Source: CALMKX01 sp036274895
Lineage (GTDB): Bacteria > Acidobacteriota > Thermoanaerobaculia > Multivoradales > SZUA-115
Length of the DNA stretch: 64,000 bases
Assembly: GCA_036274895.1 (NCBI GenBank)
Contig: DASUEU010000018.1
Coordinates: forward strand, 62,001-126,000
Reading direction: 5' to 3'
The notes below the pieces were generated by a model. That model saw only the letters and a list, made by a program, of their open reading frames with translations, was not told the DNA's origin and did no database searches. The position numbers and the translations under genes were made by a program. Of this stretch, positions 44,096-51,356 are shown piece by piece (position 1 is the first letter of the stretch; each line of letters begins with the position of its first letter).

Positions 44096-44877
44096 GGCGA
44101 GTACGGCACCAGCATCCGCTCGATCGAGCGGGCGCGGCCGGTCCCTTCGTCGATGTCGACCAGGACGGCGGCGAGGCGGATGTCGTGCTTGGCAACCTCC
44201 AGGGCCCCAGGGGTCTGGAGGAAGAAGCGGCGCAGGGACTTCTCCACCTTCATGCCGATCACCGACTCGTAAGGCCCGGTCATGCCGGCGTCGGTCAGGT
44301 ACGCCGTGCCCTTGGGCAGGATGCGCTCGTCCGCCGTGGGTACGTGGGTGTGGGTGCCCACCAGGGCGGAGATCCGACCATCGAGGTGGAAGCCCAGGGC
44401 CTGCTTCTCGCTGGTGGCCTCGGCGTGGAAGTCGATGAAGCGAACCTTCACCCGCTCCGGCAGCTCGGCGAGCAGGCGGTCGGCGGTCTCGAACGGGGAG
44501 TCGAGGTCGCTCATGAACACCCGGCCTTCGAGGTTGATCACCGCCACCGGCACTCCGCCGCCGGAGTTGCCGACGTAGACGCCGGTGCCGGGGTTGCCGG
44601 GCGGGTAGTTCGCCGGCCGCAGGATGCGCGGATCCGACTCCAGCAGGGGTAGCCCTTCCTTCTTGTCCCAGATGTGGTTGCCAGAGGTGAAACAGTCGAT
44701 CGGTAGCTGCTCGATCTCGGCCATGGAGTCCGGGGTGATGCCGAAGCCGCCGGCCATGTTCTCGACGTTGACCACCGTGAAGTCCACGCGGTGGCCTTCG
44801 ACCAGGCCGGGCAGCAGGGCGAGCAAGGCGCGTCGGCCGGGCTGGCCGATGACGTCCCCCACGAACAGCAGCTTCAT
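44092..44877 (-). CDS. ymdB: YmdB-type metallophosphoesterase
   Basis: 261 residues, normal length. The family pattern is complete: MKLLFVGDVIGQPGRRAL at the start, VNVENMAGGFGIT, TSGNHIWDKKE, the FHAEATSEK box and VGTHTHVPTADERILPKGTAYLTDAGMTG. YmdB of Bacillus cleaves 2',3'-cyclic nucleotides and affects RNase Y activity. It overlaps the upstream rny gene by 4 nt, the same pairing found in many bacteria, and shares its CTAG stop with the convergent glycosyltransferase gene. Confidence 0.95.
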   Translation of the reverse strand: MKLLFVGDVIGQPGRRALLALLPGLVEGHRVDFTVVNVENMAGGFGITPDSMAEIEQLPIDCFTSGNHIWDKKEGLPLLESDPRILRPANYPPGNPGTGVYVGNSGGGVPVAVINLEGRVFMSDLDSPFETADRLLAELPERVKVRFIDFHAEATSEKQALGFHLDGRISALVGTHTHVPTADERILPKGTAYLTDAGMTGPYESVIGMKVEKSLRRFFLQTPGALEVAKHDIRLAAVLVDIDEGTGRARSIERMLVPYSP

Positions 44878-46436
44878 CGGGCGTACTCGATCGAGCGGGT
44901 CTCGCGGATCACCGTCACCTTGATCTGGCCGGGGTAGGTCAGCTCGCTCTCGATCTTCCTCGCGATGTCCTTCGACAGCCAGAGGGACTGGTCGTCGGAG
45001 ATCTTGCCCGAGTCGACGATGATGCGCACCTCACGGCCGGCCTGGATGGCGTAGGTCTTCTGCACGCCCTTGAACGAGGAGGCGATCTCCTCGAGCTTCT
45101 CCAGGCGCTTGACGTAGGTCTCGAGGATCTCGCGGCGGGCACCGGGCCGGGCCGCGGACAGGGCGTCGGCAGCCGTGACCAGCTCGGCCTCCACCGTCTC
45201 CGGGTCGTAGTCGCCGTGGTGGCAGGCCATGGCGTGCACGACCTCCTCGCTCTCGCCGTACTTGCGCAGCAGATCGATGCCGATCTCGAGGTGGGTGCCC
45301 TCCATCTCGCGGTCGACGGCCTTGCCGATGTCGTGGAAGAGGCCAGCCCGCTTGGCGATAGGGATCTTGGCTTTGAGCTCGGCAGCCATGGTGCCGGCCA
45401 GGAAGGCGACCTCCTTCGAGTGGTGGAGGGCGTTCTGGCCGTAGGAGAAGCGGTAACGGAGCCGGCCCAGGAGCTTGACCAGCTCGGGATGGACGTCGCC
45501 GATGTTCAGCTCTAGCAAGGCCGACTCGCCTTCCTGGCGGATGCGGTCGTCGAACTCGGCCTTGACCTTCTCGACCAACTCCTCGATGCGCGCGGGGTGG
45601 ATGCGGCCGTCGGAGATCAGGCGCTCCAAAGCCACACGGGCGATCTCTCGACGATAGGGATCGAAGCCGGACAGGATCACCGCCTCGGGGGTGTCGTCGA
45701 CGATCAGGTCTACGCCGGTGGCCATCTCGAGGGTGCGGATATTGCGCCCTTCGCGGCCGATGATGCGCCCCTTCATCTCGTCGTTGGGCAGGATCACCAC
45801 CGAGACCGTGGCCTCGGAGACGTAGTCCGAAGCTGCGCGCTGGATCGCCATACCCATGATCCGCTGAGCCTGGCGGCCGGCCTGTTCCCGCGCTTCGTCC
45901 TCGAGCCGCTTGATCAGGTGCGCGGCCTCGATGCGCGCGTCGCTCTCCATCAGCCGCACCAGCTCTTCCTTGGCCTGCTGGGCGGTCAAGCCGGCGATCT
46001 GCTCGACTTTGGTGCGCTCCTCCTCGATCAGCCGGGCGAGCTCGGTCTCGCGCTCGGCGAGGCTCCTGTCGCGAGCCGCGAGACCCTTCTCTTGACCGGC
46101 GACCTCTTGCTCCTTACGAGCCAGCTCACCGGACCTCTTTTCGAGGCTGTCCTCTTTTTGCTGGAGCCGCCGCTCCACCGCCTCGAGCTCACCGCGGTGC
46201 TTGCGGGAGAAGGTCTCGAACTCCCCGCGCGCCTGGAGCAGCTTCTCCTTGGCGGCCAGCTCGGCCTCGCGAAGCTTGGCCTGGGACTCCCGCTCGGCCT
46301 CCTGGAGCTTGCGCTGGCGCTCCTGCTCGACGCGGGCCAGGCCCTCCTGGGTGCGGCGATGGGCGATCCAGAGGGCGCCACCGATCGCCAGAACGCCGAT
46401 CAGGATCTCTATTGCGACAAGGATGATCGGGTTCAC
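44874..46436 (-). CDS. rny: Ribonuclease Y
   Basis: 520 residues, the standard length. An N-terminal membrane anchor (about 3-24) precedes a long Glu/Lys/Arg-rich coiled coil (about 30-180), a KH domain (DEMKGRIIGREGRNIRTLEMATGVDL) and an HD domain (HSKEVAFLAG, LFHDIGKAVD and CHHGDYDPETVEAELVTAADALSAARPGAR). RNase Y starts mRNA decay and sits at the membrane. The gene is 326 nt downstream of zapA; a 6S RNA gene lies between. Confidence 0.96.
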   Translation of the reverse strand: MNPIILVAIEILIGVLAIGGALWIAHRRTQEGLARVEQERQRKLQEAERESQAKLREAELAAKEKLLQARGEFETFSRKHRGELEAVERRLQQKEDSLEKRSGELARKEQEVAGQEKGLAARDRSLAERETELARLIEEERTKVEQIAGLTAQQAKEELVRLMESDARIEAAHLIKRLEDEAREQAGRQAQRIMGMAIQRAASDYVSEATVSVVILPNDEMKGRIIGREGRNIRTLEMATGVDLIVDDTPEAVILSGFDPYRREIARVALERLISDGRIHPARIEELVEKVKAEFDDRIRQEGESALLELNIGDVHPELVKLLGRLRYRFSYGQNALHHSKEVAFLAGTMAAELKAKIPIAKRAGLFHDIGKAVDREMEGTHLEIGIDLLRKYGESEEVVHAMACHHGDYDPETVEAELVTAADALSAARPGARREILETYVKRLEKLEEIASSFKGVQKTYAIQAGREVRIIVDSGKISDDQSLWLSKDIARKIESELTYPGQIKVTVIRETRSIEYAR

Positions 46437-46523
46437 GAGCTCCCCCTCTACTCCAGGACCGAGGACCGGTGGAGGAAAGAAGGAGGTGTTCGGAATGGAG
46501 CTCCCGGCCCGAGGCCGGAAGAA

Positions 46524-46727
46524 CTAAAGCGCATCCCCCGCCCAGCCGTGTGGGCCTCCGCGCTTAGAACCTGAAACGCGCCAGGTGGGTGTCCGCTCCA
46601 CGAGCCGTTAGCGTCCCCGTACGAGCGGGGCTGGCACAGGCCACGCGGGTAAAAGACTCCCGGAGTGTAAATGTTGGTTCTACAATGGGTTGACCCATCA
46701 CCAACCGCGCAGGGGATGCAACTTTCA
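46524..46727 (-). ncRNA. ssrS: 6S RNA (ssrS)
   Basis: About 204 nt directly downstream of zapA, the usual location of ssrS. The ends pair as a closing stem: 5' AAAGTTGCATCCCC (46712-46725) with 3' GGGGATGCGCTTT (46527-46539). The conserved GCGGTTGGTGA element and a late ACACCCACCTGG...CAGGTTCTAAG hairpin match the proteobacterial 6S pattern (ACACATTCACC...GGTTCAAG). 6S RNA mimics an open promoter and sequesters RNA polymerase holoenzyme. Ends are estimates to within about 5 nt. A short open frame here (46564-46779) is not credible as a gene. Confidence 0.72.
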
Positions 46728-46762
46728 TATTCCGCTTCAAGAGTCCGGACTGTACCGAGCAG

Positions 46763-47059
46763 CTATCCATTGAGAGCACCCGTGAGCTTGGTGACCAGCT
46801 CGGCAGCCTTCTCCTCGATTCGAGCCCTCTCCCCTTCCTGGCCTCTTCGGCACTGGAAAAGTTCGTCGGACAAGTTGAGCGCCGTCAGAACCGCGAGCCG
46901 CGCCGGATCCACCGACTCCACCCGCCCGGCCAGCTCGCGCATCTTGCGATCCACGTAACCGGCCAGCTCCCTCAGGTACTCGCCATCCTCGTGGCCGCGC
47001 AGATGATAGACCCCTCCAAAGATCTCGACTTCCAGCGTCGAAGAGGGCTCGTTGTTCAT
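46763..47059 (-). CDS. zapA: Cell division protein ZapA
   Basis: 98 residues. It has the ZapA pattern: LEVEIFGGVYHLRGHEDGEYLRELAGYVDRKMRELA followed by a long C-terminal coiled coil (VLTALNLSDELFQC...). ZapA cross-links FtsZ filaments at the Z-ring. It follows a small coiled-coil gene of ZapB type, and 6S RNA follows it, which together is a typical zapB-zapA-ssrS arrangement. Confidence 0.92.
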   Translation of the reverse strand: MNNEPSSTLEVEIFGGVYHLRGHEDGEYLRELAGYVDRKMRELAGRVESVDPARLAVLTALNLSDELFQCRRGQEGERARIEEKAAELVTKLTGALNG

Positions 47060-47142
47060 CGTTCAGCCACACCAAATCCTGCAAAACCAGAGCTACCAAG
47101 GACTTGACCGAGGCACTATACCACAAGGCCCCGGACCGACTT

Positions 47143-47373
47143 TCACTCCTCGAGCAGGCGCTCCAGGGTGGCGACGAGGGCCTCGACCCGCTCGCGAACC
47201 TCCTCGCGCTCGCTCGCCCAGGCGTCGTCTCCACCCTCCGCCGAGGCCGCCAGGCGCTCCTCCAGCTCGGCGACCTTGTCGCTCAAGACCAGGTTCTCCG
47301 ACTTCAGCTCCCCCAGCTTCTGGGCAGCCTGGTGGACCTTCTCCTCGAGGGTTGCGAGCGCGTCCTTGGCCAT
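47143..47373 (-). CDS. Small coiled-coil protein, ZapB-like
   Basis: 76 residues, nearly all predicted coiled coil (LEEKVHQAAQKLGELKSENLVLSDKVAELEERLAA, and a C-terminal VEALVATLERLLEE). AGGAGG lies just upstream of the ATG at 47373. It lies between pheT (19 nt) and zapA (83 nt), the position of zapB/FtsB-like genes in many genomes. A role at the division site is inferred from this position and the coiled coil. Confidence 0.75.
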   Translation of the reverse strand: MAKDALATLEEKVHQAAQKLGELKSENLVLSDKVAELEERLAASAEGGDDAWASEREEVRERVEALVATLERLLEE

Positions 47374-47392
47374 CGATGTCTCCTCCTCGTGG

Positions 47393-49450
47393 TCAGCTGC
47401 GAGTCGCCCCGAGCGTCTCCGCCAGACGGGCCGCGAGGGCCTCCTGGTTGTGGTTGACCTCCTCCTGAGTCAGCGACCGATCTTCGGCCACGTAGCGGAA
47501 GGAGAGGGTCGAGTTGACAGTCCCCGGCCGCAGGCCGGGGCCCTGGTAGCGATCCTTGAGCTCGAAGGCGACGAGCAGAGGCGAGGCCCCTTCGCGGATG
47601 GCCACCTCGAGCTGCGCCCAGCTGACCTCCAGGGGGTGATTCAGGGTCAGGTCGGCCTCGATGGCCGGATAGCGTGAGGGTGTGGTGACCCGCTGGGCCG
47701 CCGGCGGCTCACCCAGCGCCTCGAGCTCCAGCTCGGCGAGGAAGAGGGCGAAGGAGCCCTCCTCGGCCAGGCGCCCGAGGTAGCCGGCGCTTCGGCCGTC
47801 GAGGCTCAGCTCCGCGGTCGCTCCCTCGAGCAGGCCCGGCAGCACCGCCGGCCGCGCCTCGAGCCGGCGCCCGAATCGCTCGGCGAGGGTCTCGAGCACG
47901 CCCTTGACGTCGTGGAAGTCGAGCGAGCGCCCGCCCTGCCAGGGCGAGCCGACGACGCCCCCGGCGATCAGGCCGACGGTCTCGATCTCTTGCGGGAAGC
48001 GCTCCCCGGGGCGCTCGACGAAGACGGCCCCGACCTCGAAGAGTCGGACCGAGCCGGCGCCGCGGCGTTGGTTGAAGCGCCCGTTCTCGACCAGGCCGAC
48101 GGAAAGCGACCGCCGCATCACCGAGTAGCGGTCGGAGACCGGGTTGGCGAGGGCGAGCGGCGGCGAGCCCGGCCGCAGGCAGGGTAGGGCCTGGGCGGAT
48201 TCCGGGTCGTGGAAGGCGAAGTTGATTGCCTCGGCGAAGCCCGAGGCCGCGAGGTAACTCTTGACCACCCGGCGCCGGCGGACGGCCACCGAGGCCGGGG
48301 GCTCGGCGCCGACCAGCCGCGGCAAGGTCGAGGGGATGGCGTCCAGGCCGTGCAGGCGCGCCACCTCTTCGAAGAGGTCCGCCTCCCACACCTCGCCCGA
48401 AGGTCGCAGGGGGTGGCAGTCGTAGTAGCGCCAGGTCGGCACCGTGACCGTGTAGCGACCCTCGCCGGCCGGCGTCAGCTCGAAGCCCAGGCCGGCCAAC
48501 CAGCACTCGACCTGCTGCGCCGCCACGTCCACGCCCAGGAAGCGCACCAGCCGGGCGAGGTCGAGGGTGCCATGGAGCAGCCAGCTCTGCTCCGGCACGA
48601 ACCGAGCGTCCGCCACGCCGGCGAGCACTCGCCCGCCGGCGAGCTCCTGGAGTAGGTGCGCAGCCCGGTCGAGGGCCGCCGCGCAGGCACCCGGATCAGC
48701 CCCCCGCTCGAAGCGGTGGGACGCGTCCGTGTGCATGCCGAGCTTCCTGGCTCCCCGGCGCACGGCTTTGGGATTGAAGTGGGCGCTCTCGAGGAGCACG
48801 TCGCGGGTGGTGGCGGTGACCTCGGTCTCGAGGCCCCCCATCACTCCGGCCAAGCCGATCGGCCGTTCGGCATCGGCGATCACCAGCACGTCGGGGTCCA
48901 GGGCCCGCTTCTGGCCGTCGAGGGTGACCAACTCTTCGCCAGCCCTTGCTCGCCGCACCCGGATGGTGGCGCCGCCGAGGGTGGCGAGGTCGAAGGCATG
49001 GAGGGGCTGGCCCAGCTCCCAGAGCACGTAGTTGGTGACGTCGACGACGTTGTTGATCGAGCGCAGGCCGAGGGCGGCCAGCCGCTCGACCAGCCAGGCC
49101 GGGCTGGGGGCCACGGTCACCCCGCGGATGATGCGCGCCGCGTAGCGGGCGCCGTCCGGGTGGTCGAGATGGAGGGTGATCGCTCCCGCCGTGGGCTCGG
49201 GATCCTCGGTGAGGGAAGCTGCCGGGGATCGCAGGGGCCGATCGTAGAGGGTGGCCACCTCGCGGGCCAGCCCGAAATGACACATGGCATCGACACGGTT
49301 GGTGGTGACCTCAATGTCGAGCACCGTGTCGGTGCCGACCGTCTCCTGGTGCTCGACCGAGAAGCCGGCGGCGGTGAGCCGCGCGGCCAGCTCGTTGGCC
49401 GTCGGGGGAAGGTCAACGTAGTCGGAAAGCCAGGCGCAGGAATACTTCAT
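47393..49450 (-). CDS. pheT: Phenylalanyl-tRNA synthetase beta subunit, short form
   Basis: 685 residues against about 790 usually. The N-terminus (MKYSCAWLSDYVDLP) goes almost directly into DIEVTTNRVDAMCHFGLAREVATLY, so the EMAP/tRNA-binding domain normally at about residues 40-150 is missing. The B3/B4 editing domain (SINNVVDVTNYVLWELGQPLHAFD, GVMGGLETEV), B5, the catalytic-like core and the C-terminal FDX-ACB domain (SRYPAIEADLTL) are present. The ATG at 49450 overlaps the pheS stop. With PheS it forms the heterotetramer that charges tRNA-Phe. Confidence 0.95.
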   Translation of the reverse strand: MKYSCAWLSDYVDLPPTANELAARLTAAGFSVEHQETVGTDTVLDIEVTTNRVDAMCHFGLAREVATLYDRPLRSPAASLTEDPEPTAGAITLHLDHPDGARYAARIIRGVTVAPSPAWLVERLAALGLRSINNVVDVTNYVLWELGQPLHAFDLATLGGATIRVRRARAGEELVTLDGQKRALDPDVLVIADAERPIGLAGVMGGLETEVTATTRDVLLESAHFNPKAVRRGARKLGMHTDASHRFERGADPGACAAALDRAAHLLQELAGGRVLAGVADARFVPEQSWLLHGTLDLARLVRFLGVDVAAQQVECWLAGLGFELTPAGEGRYTVTVPTWRYYDCHPLRPSGEVWEADLFEEVARLHGLDAIPSTLPRLVGAEPPASVAVRRRRVVKSYLAASGFAEAINFAFHDPESAQALPCLRPGSPPLALANPVSDRYSVMRRSLSVGLVENGRFNQRRGAGSVRLFEVGAVFVERPGERFPQEIETVGLIAGGVVGSPWQGGRSLDFHDVKGVLETLAERFGRRLEARPAVLPGLLEGATAELSLDGRSAGYLGRLAEEGSFALFLAELELEALGEPPAAQRVTTPSRYPAIEADLTLNHPLEVSWAQLEVAIREGASPLLVAFELKDRYQGPGLRPGTVNSTLSFRYVAEDRSLTQEEVNHNQEALAARLAETLGATRS

Positions 49451-50475
49451 GGCAGGTCCACCTGGCGCAGCAGGCGCTCGTCGTTCTCGAACAGGGTCCG
49501 GATGTTGCCGATGCCGTAACGGATCATGGCCACGCGGTCGAGGCCGAGGCCGAAGGCGAAGCCAGTGTAGCGGTCCGGGTCGATACCGCAGCCGGCGAGC
49601 ACCCGCGGGTCGACCATGCCGGAGCCCAGGATCTCCATCCAGCCCGTTCCCGAGCACACCGCGCAGCCCGCGCCCCGGCAGGTCGAGCAGGTCAGGTCCA
49701 CCTCGGCCGAGGGCTCGGTGAAGGGAAAGAAGCTCGGCCGCAGGCGCACCTTGGTCTCGGGGGAGAAGAGCCGCTCGATGAACGCCTCGAGGGTGCCCTT
49801 GAGATCGCCCACCGTCACTCCCTCGCCCACCACCAGCCCTTCGATCTGGTGGAACATCGGTGAGTGGCGCAGGTCGTTGTCGTTGCGATAGACGCGGCCC
49901 GGGCAGATCACCCGGATCGGCGGCGTCTGGCGCGCCAGCATGGTGCGGATCTGTACGGGTGACGTATGGGTGCGCAGCAGCAAGCCATTGGTGAGGAACA
50001 ACGTGTCCTGGGTGTCGCGGGCCGGGTGCTCGTCGGGGAAGTTCAAGGCCGCGAAGTTGTAGGCGTCGTCCTCGATCTCGGGGCCTTCGGCGACCGAGAA
50101 ACCCAGCTCGGCGAAGATCGCCTCGATCTCCTGGCTGACCACGGTGATGGGGTGGAGGGCACCCAGCTGGGGCCGCCGGCCGGGCAAGGTGACGTCGATC
50201 CGCGCGCGACGGGCCGTCGCCTCACGCTCAAGCTGCGACAGCTCCTCGTCGAGGGCGGCGAGGCGGGCCTCGACCAGGTTCTTGAGCTCGTTGACGGCCT
50301 GGCCGAAGGCCCGGCGGCCCTCCGGAGCGACGTTCTTGATCCCGGCTTCGAGGTCCCGAACCAGCCCCTGCTTGCGGCCCGCCCAGGTGACGCGGAGGGC
50401 CTCCCAGCCGGCGCGATCGGTGACGGCGGCCGCTTCCCGCTCGAAGCGCTCCGTCAGGTGTTGGACGTCGGACAT
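49447..50475 (-). CDS. pheS: Phenylalanyl-tRNA synthetase alpha subunit
   Basis: 342 residues, normal length. N-terminal coiled coil (about 1-90), then the class II core: LHPITVVSQEIEAIFAELGF, motif 2 PGRVYRNDNDLRHSPMFHQIEGLVV and motif 3 GFAFGLGLDRVAMIRYGI. A CSTCRGAGCAVC cluster near residue 270 looks like a zinc site. The ATG at 50475 is the family start. It overlaps pheT by 4 nt. Confidence 0.97.
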   Translation of the reverse strand: MSDVQHLTERFEREAAAVTDRAGWEALRVTWAGRKQGLVRDLEAGIKNVAPEGRRAFGQAVNELKNLVEARLAALDEELSQLEREATARRARIDVTLPGRRPQLGALHPITVVSQEIEAIFAELGFSVAEGPEIEDDAYNFAALNFPDEHPARDTQDTLFLTNGLLLRTHTSPVQIRTMLARQTPPIRVICPGRVYRNDNDLRHSPMFHQIEGLVVGEGVTVGDLKGTLEAFIERLFSPETKVRLRPSFFPFTEPSAEVDLTCSTCRGAGCAVCSGTGWMEILGSGMVDPRVLAGCGIDPDRYTGFAFGLGLDRVAMIRYGIGNIRTLFENDERLLRQVDLP

Positions 50476-50480
50476 GGCGG

Positions 50481-50530
50481 GGCTCCCCCCTCTCCCCTCA
50501 TGGCGAGGAGAGGGTCCTGGTGAGGGGTCG
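50481..50530. repeat. REP-like palindromic intergenic repeat
   Basis: Opposed CCTCTCCCC (50489-50497) and GAGGAGAGGG (50505-50514) halves, with a GGTGAGGGG edge. It is the same family as 3528-3609 and 12187-12528. It lies between rplT and pheS and could be transcribed as a hairpin in that transcript. Confidence 0.55.
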
Positions 50531-50548
50531 GAACGATGGAGGTGCTGC

Positions 50549-50914
50549 TCAGGCTTCGGCCGAGGCCAGGGCCGCCTTGGCGGTCTCGGCCAGCCGCGCA
50601 AACCCCGGTGGGTCGCTGACCGCGAGATCGGCCAGAACCTTGCGGTCCAGGAGAGCGCCCGCGGCCTTCAGGCCCGCCATCAGCCGGCTGTAGGAGATGT
50701 CCGAAAGGCGCGCCGCGGCGTTGATCCGGGCGATCCAGAGGCTGCGGAAGTACCGCTTCTTCTGGCGCCGGTCGCGGTAGGCATAGTTGAGGGCCTTGTC
50801 GACGGCCTGCTTGGCGATCCGATAACTGGTGGACTTCTGGCCGTAGTAGCCCTTGGCCAGCTTCAAGACCTTGCGGCGTTTGTCCGCTCGCTTGTTTCCG
50901 CGCTTTACTCGCAT
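50549..50914 (-). CDS. rplT: Ribosomal protein L20
   Basis: 121 residues. It has the typical L20 pattern, MRVKRGNKRADKRRKVLKLAKGYYG and ALNYAYRDRRQKKRYFRSLWIARINAA, with LSYSRLMAGLK later. It binds 23S rRNA early in large-subunit assembly and often represses its own operon. It lies in the order rpmI-rplT-pheS-pheT. Confidence 0.98.
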   Translation of the reverse strand: MRVKRGNKRADKRRKVLKLAKGYYGQKSTSYRIAKQAVDKALNYAYRDRRQKKRYFRSLWIARINAAARLSDISYSRLMAGLKAAGALLDRKVLADLAVSDPPGFARLAETAKAALASAEA

Positions 50915-51070
50915 GACTGCGAACCTCGTTGGGGCCCAGAGGGCCCGCTTTCCGGTTCCGGCGGTGTGGCGAGCTCGCCATCTTGGGGACCGCCGGCGGG
51001 TGGGTCTCCCGGCGGACAGGTTCGACCCGCCGGTGAGAGCTTCGAAGGGCGCCGCGGGCGGCGCCCCGGC

Positions 51071-51271
51071 TTAGACGTCGGTGTGCAGGAGCCCCTTGAT
51101 GGTCTTCTCGAAGGCTCCCTTCACCAGGGTGTCGTGGCGCAGGCCGCGCTTCTGCTTCGCGGTCTTCTTGGTGAGCATGTGGCCCTTGGTCGCATGGTGG
51201 CGCGACACCTTGCCACTGCCCGTGATCTTGAAGCGCTTGGCGGCGCCCTTGTGCGTCTTCTGCTTCGGCAC
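51071..51271 (-). CDS. rpmI: Ribosomal protein L35
   Basis: 66 residues when begun at the GTG at 51271 (PKQKTHKGAAKRFKITGSGKVSRHHATKGHML). AAGGAG lies about 8 nt upstream. The longer open frame has no similarity to L35. It directly follows thrS; infC, which usually separates them, is absent. Confidence 0.95.
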   Translation of the reverse strand: MPKQKTHKGAAKRFKITGSGKVSRHHATKGHMLTKKTAKQKRGLRHDTLVKGAFEKTIKGLLHTDV

Positions 51272-51356
51272 GGGATGACTCCTTGGGGACGGGAGCGAGG
51301 CCACAGAGGCCCTGCCCCGGGACAAGAGCGGAGATTCTAGGCGAAGCACTTCGGCA

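Noticed and set aside
46564..46779. A 71-codon minus-strand frame downstream of zapA
   Set aside because: It overlaps the 6S RNA structure and has no ribosome site or family similarity; the RNA is the better explanation.
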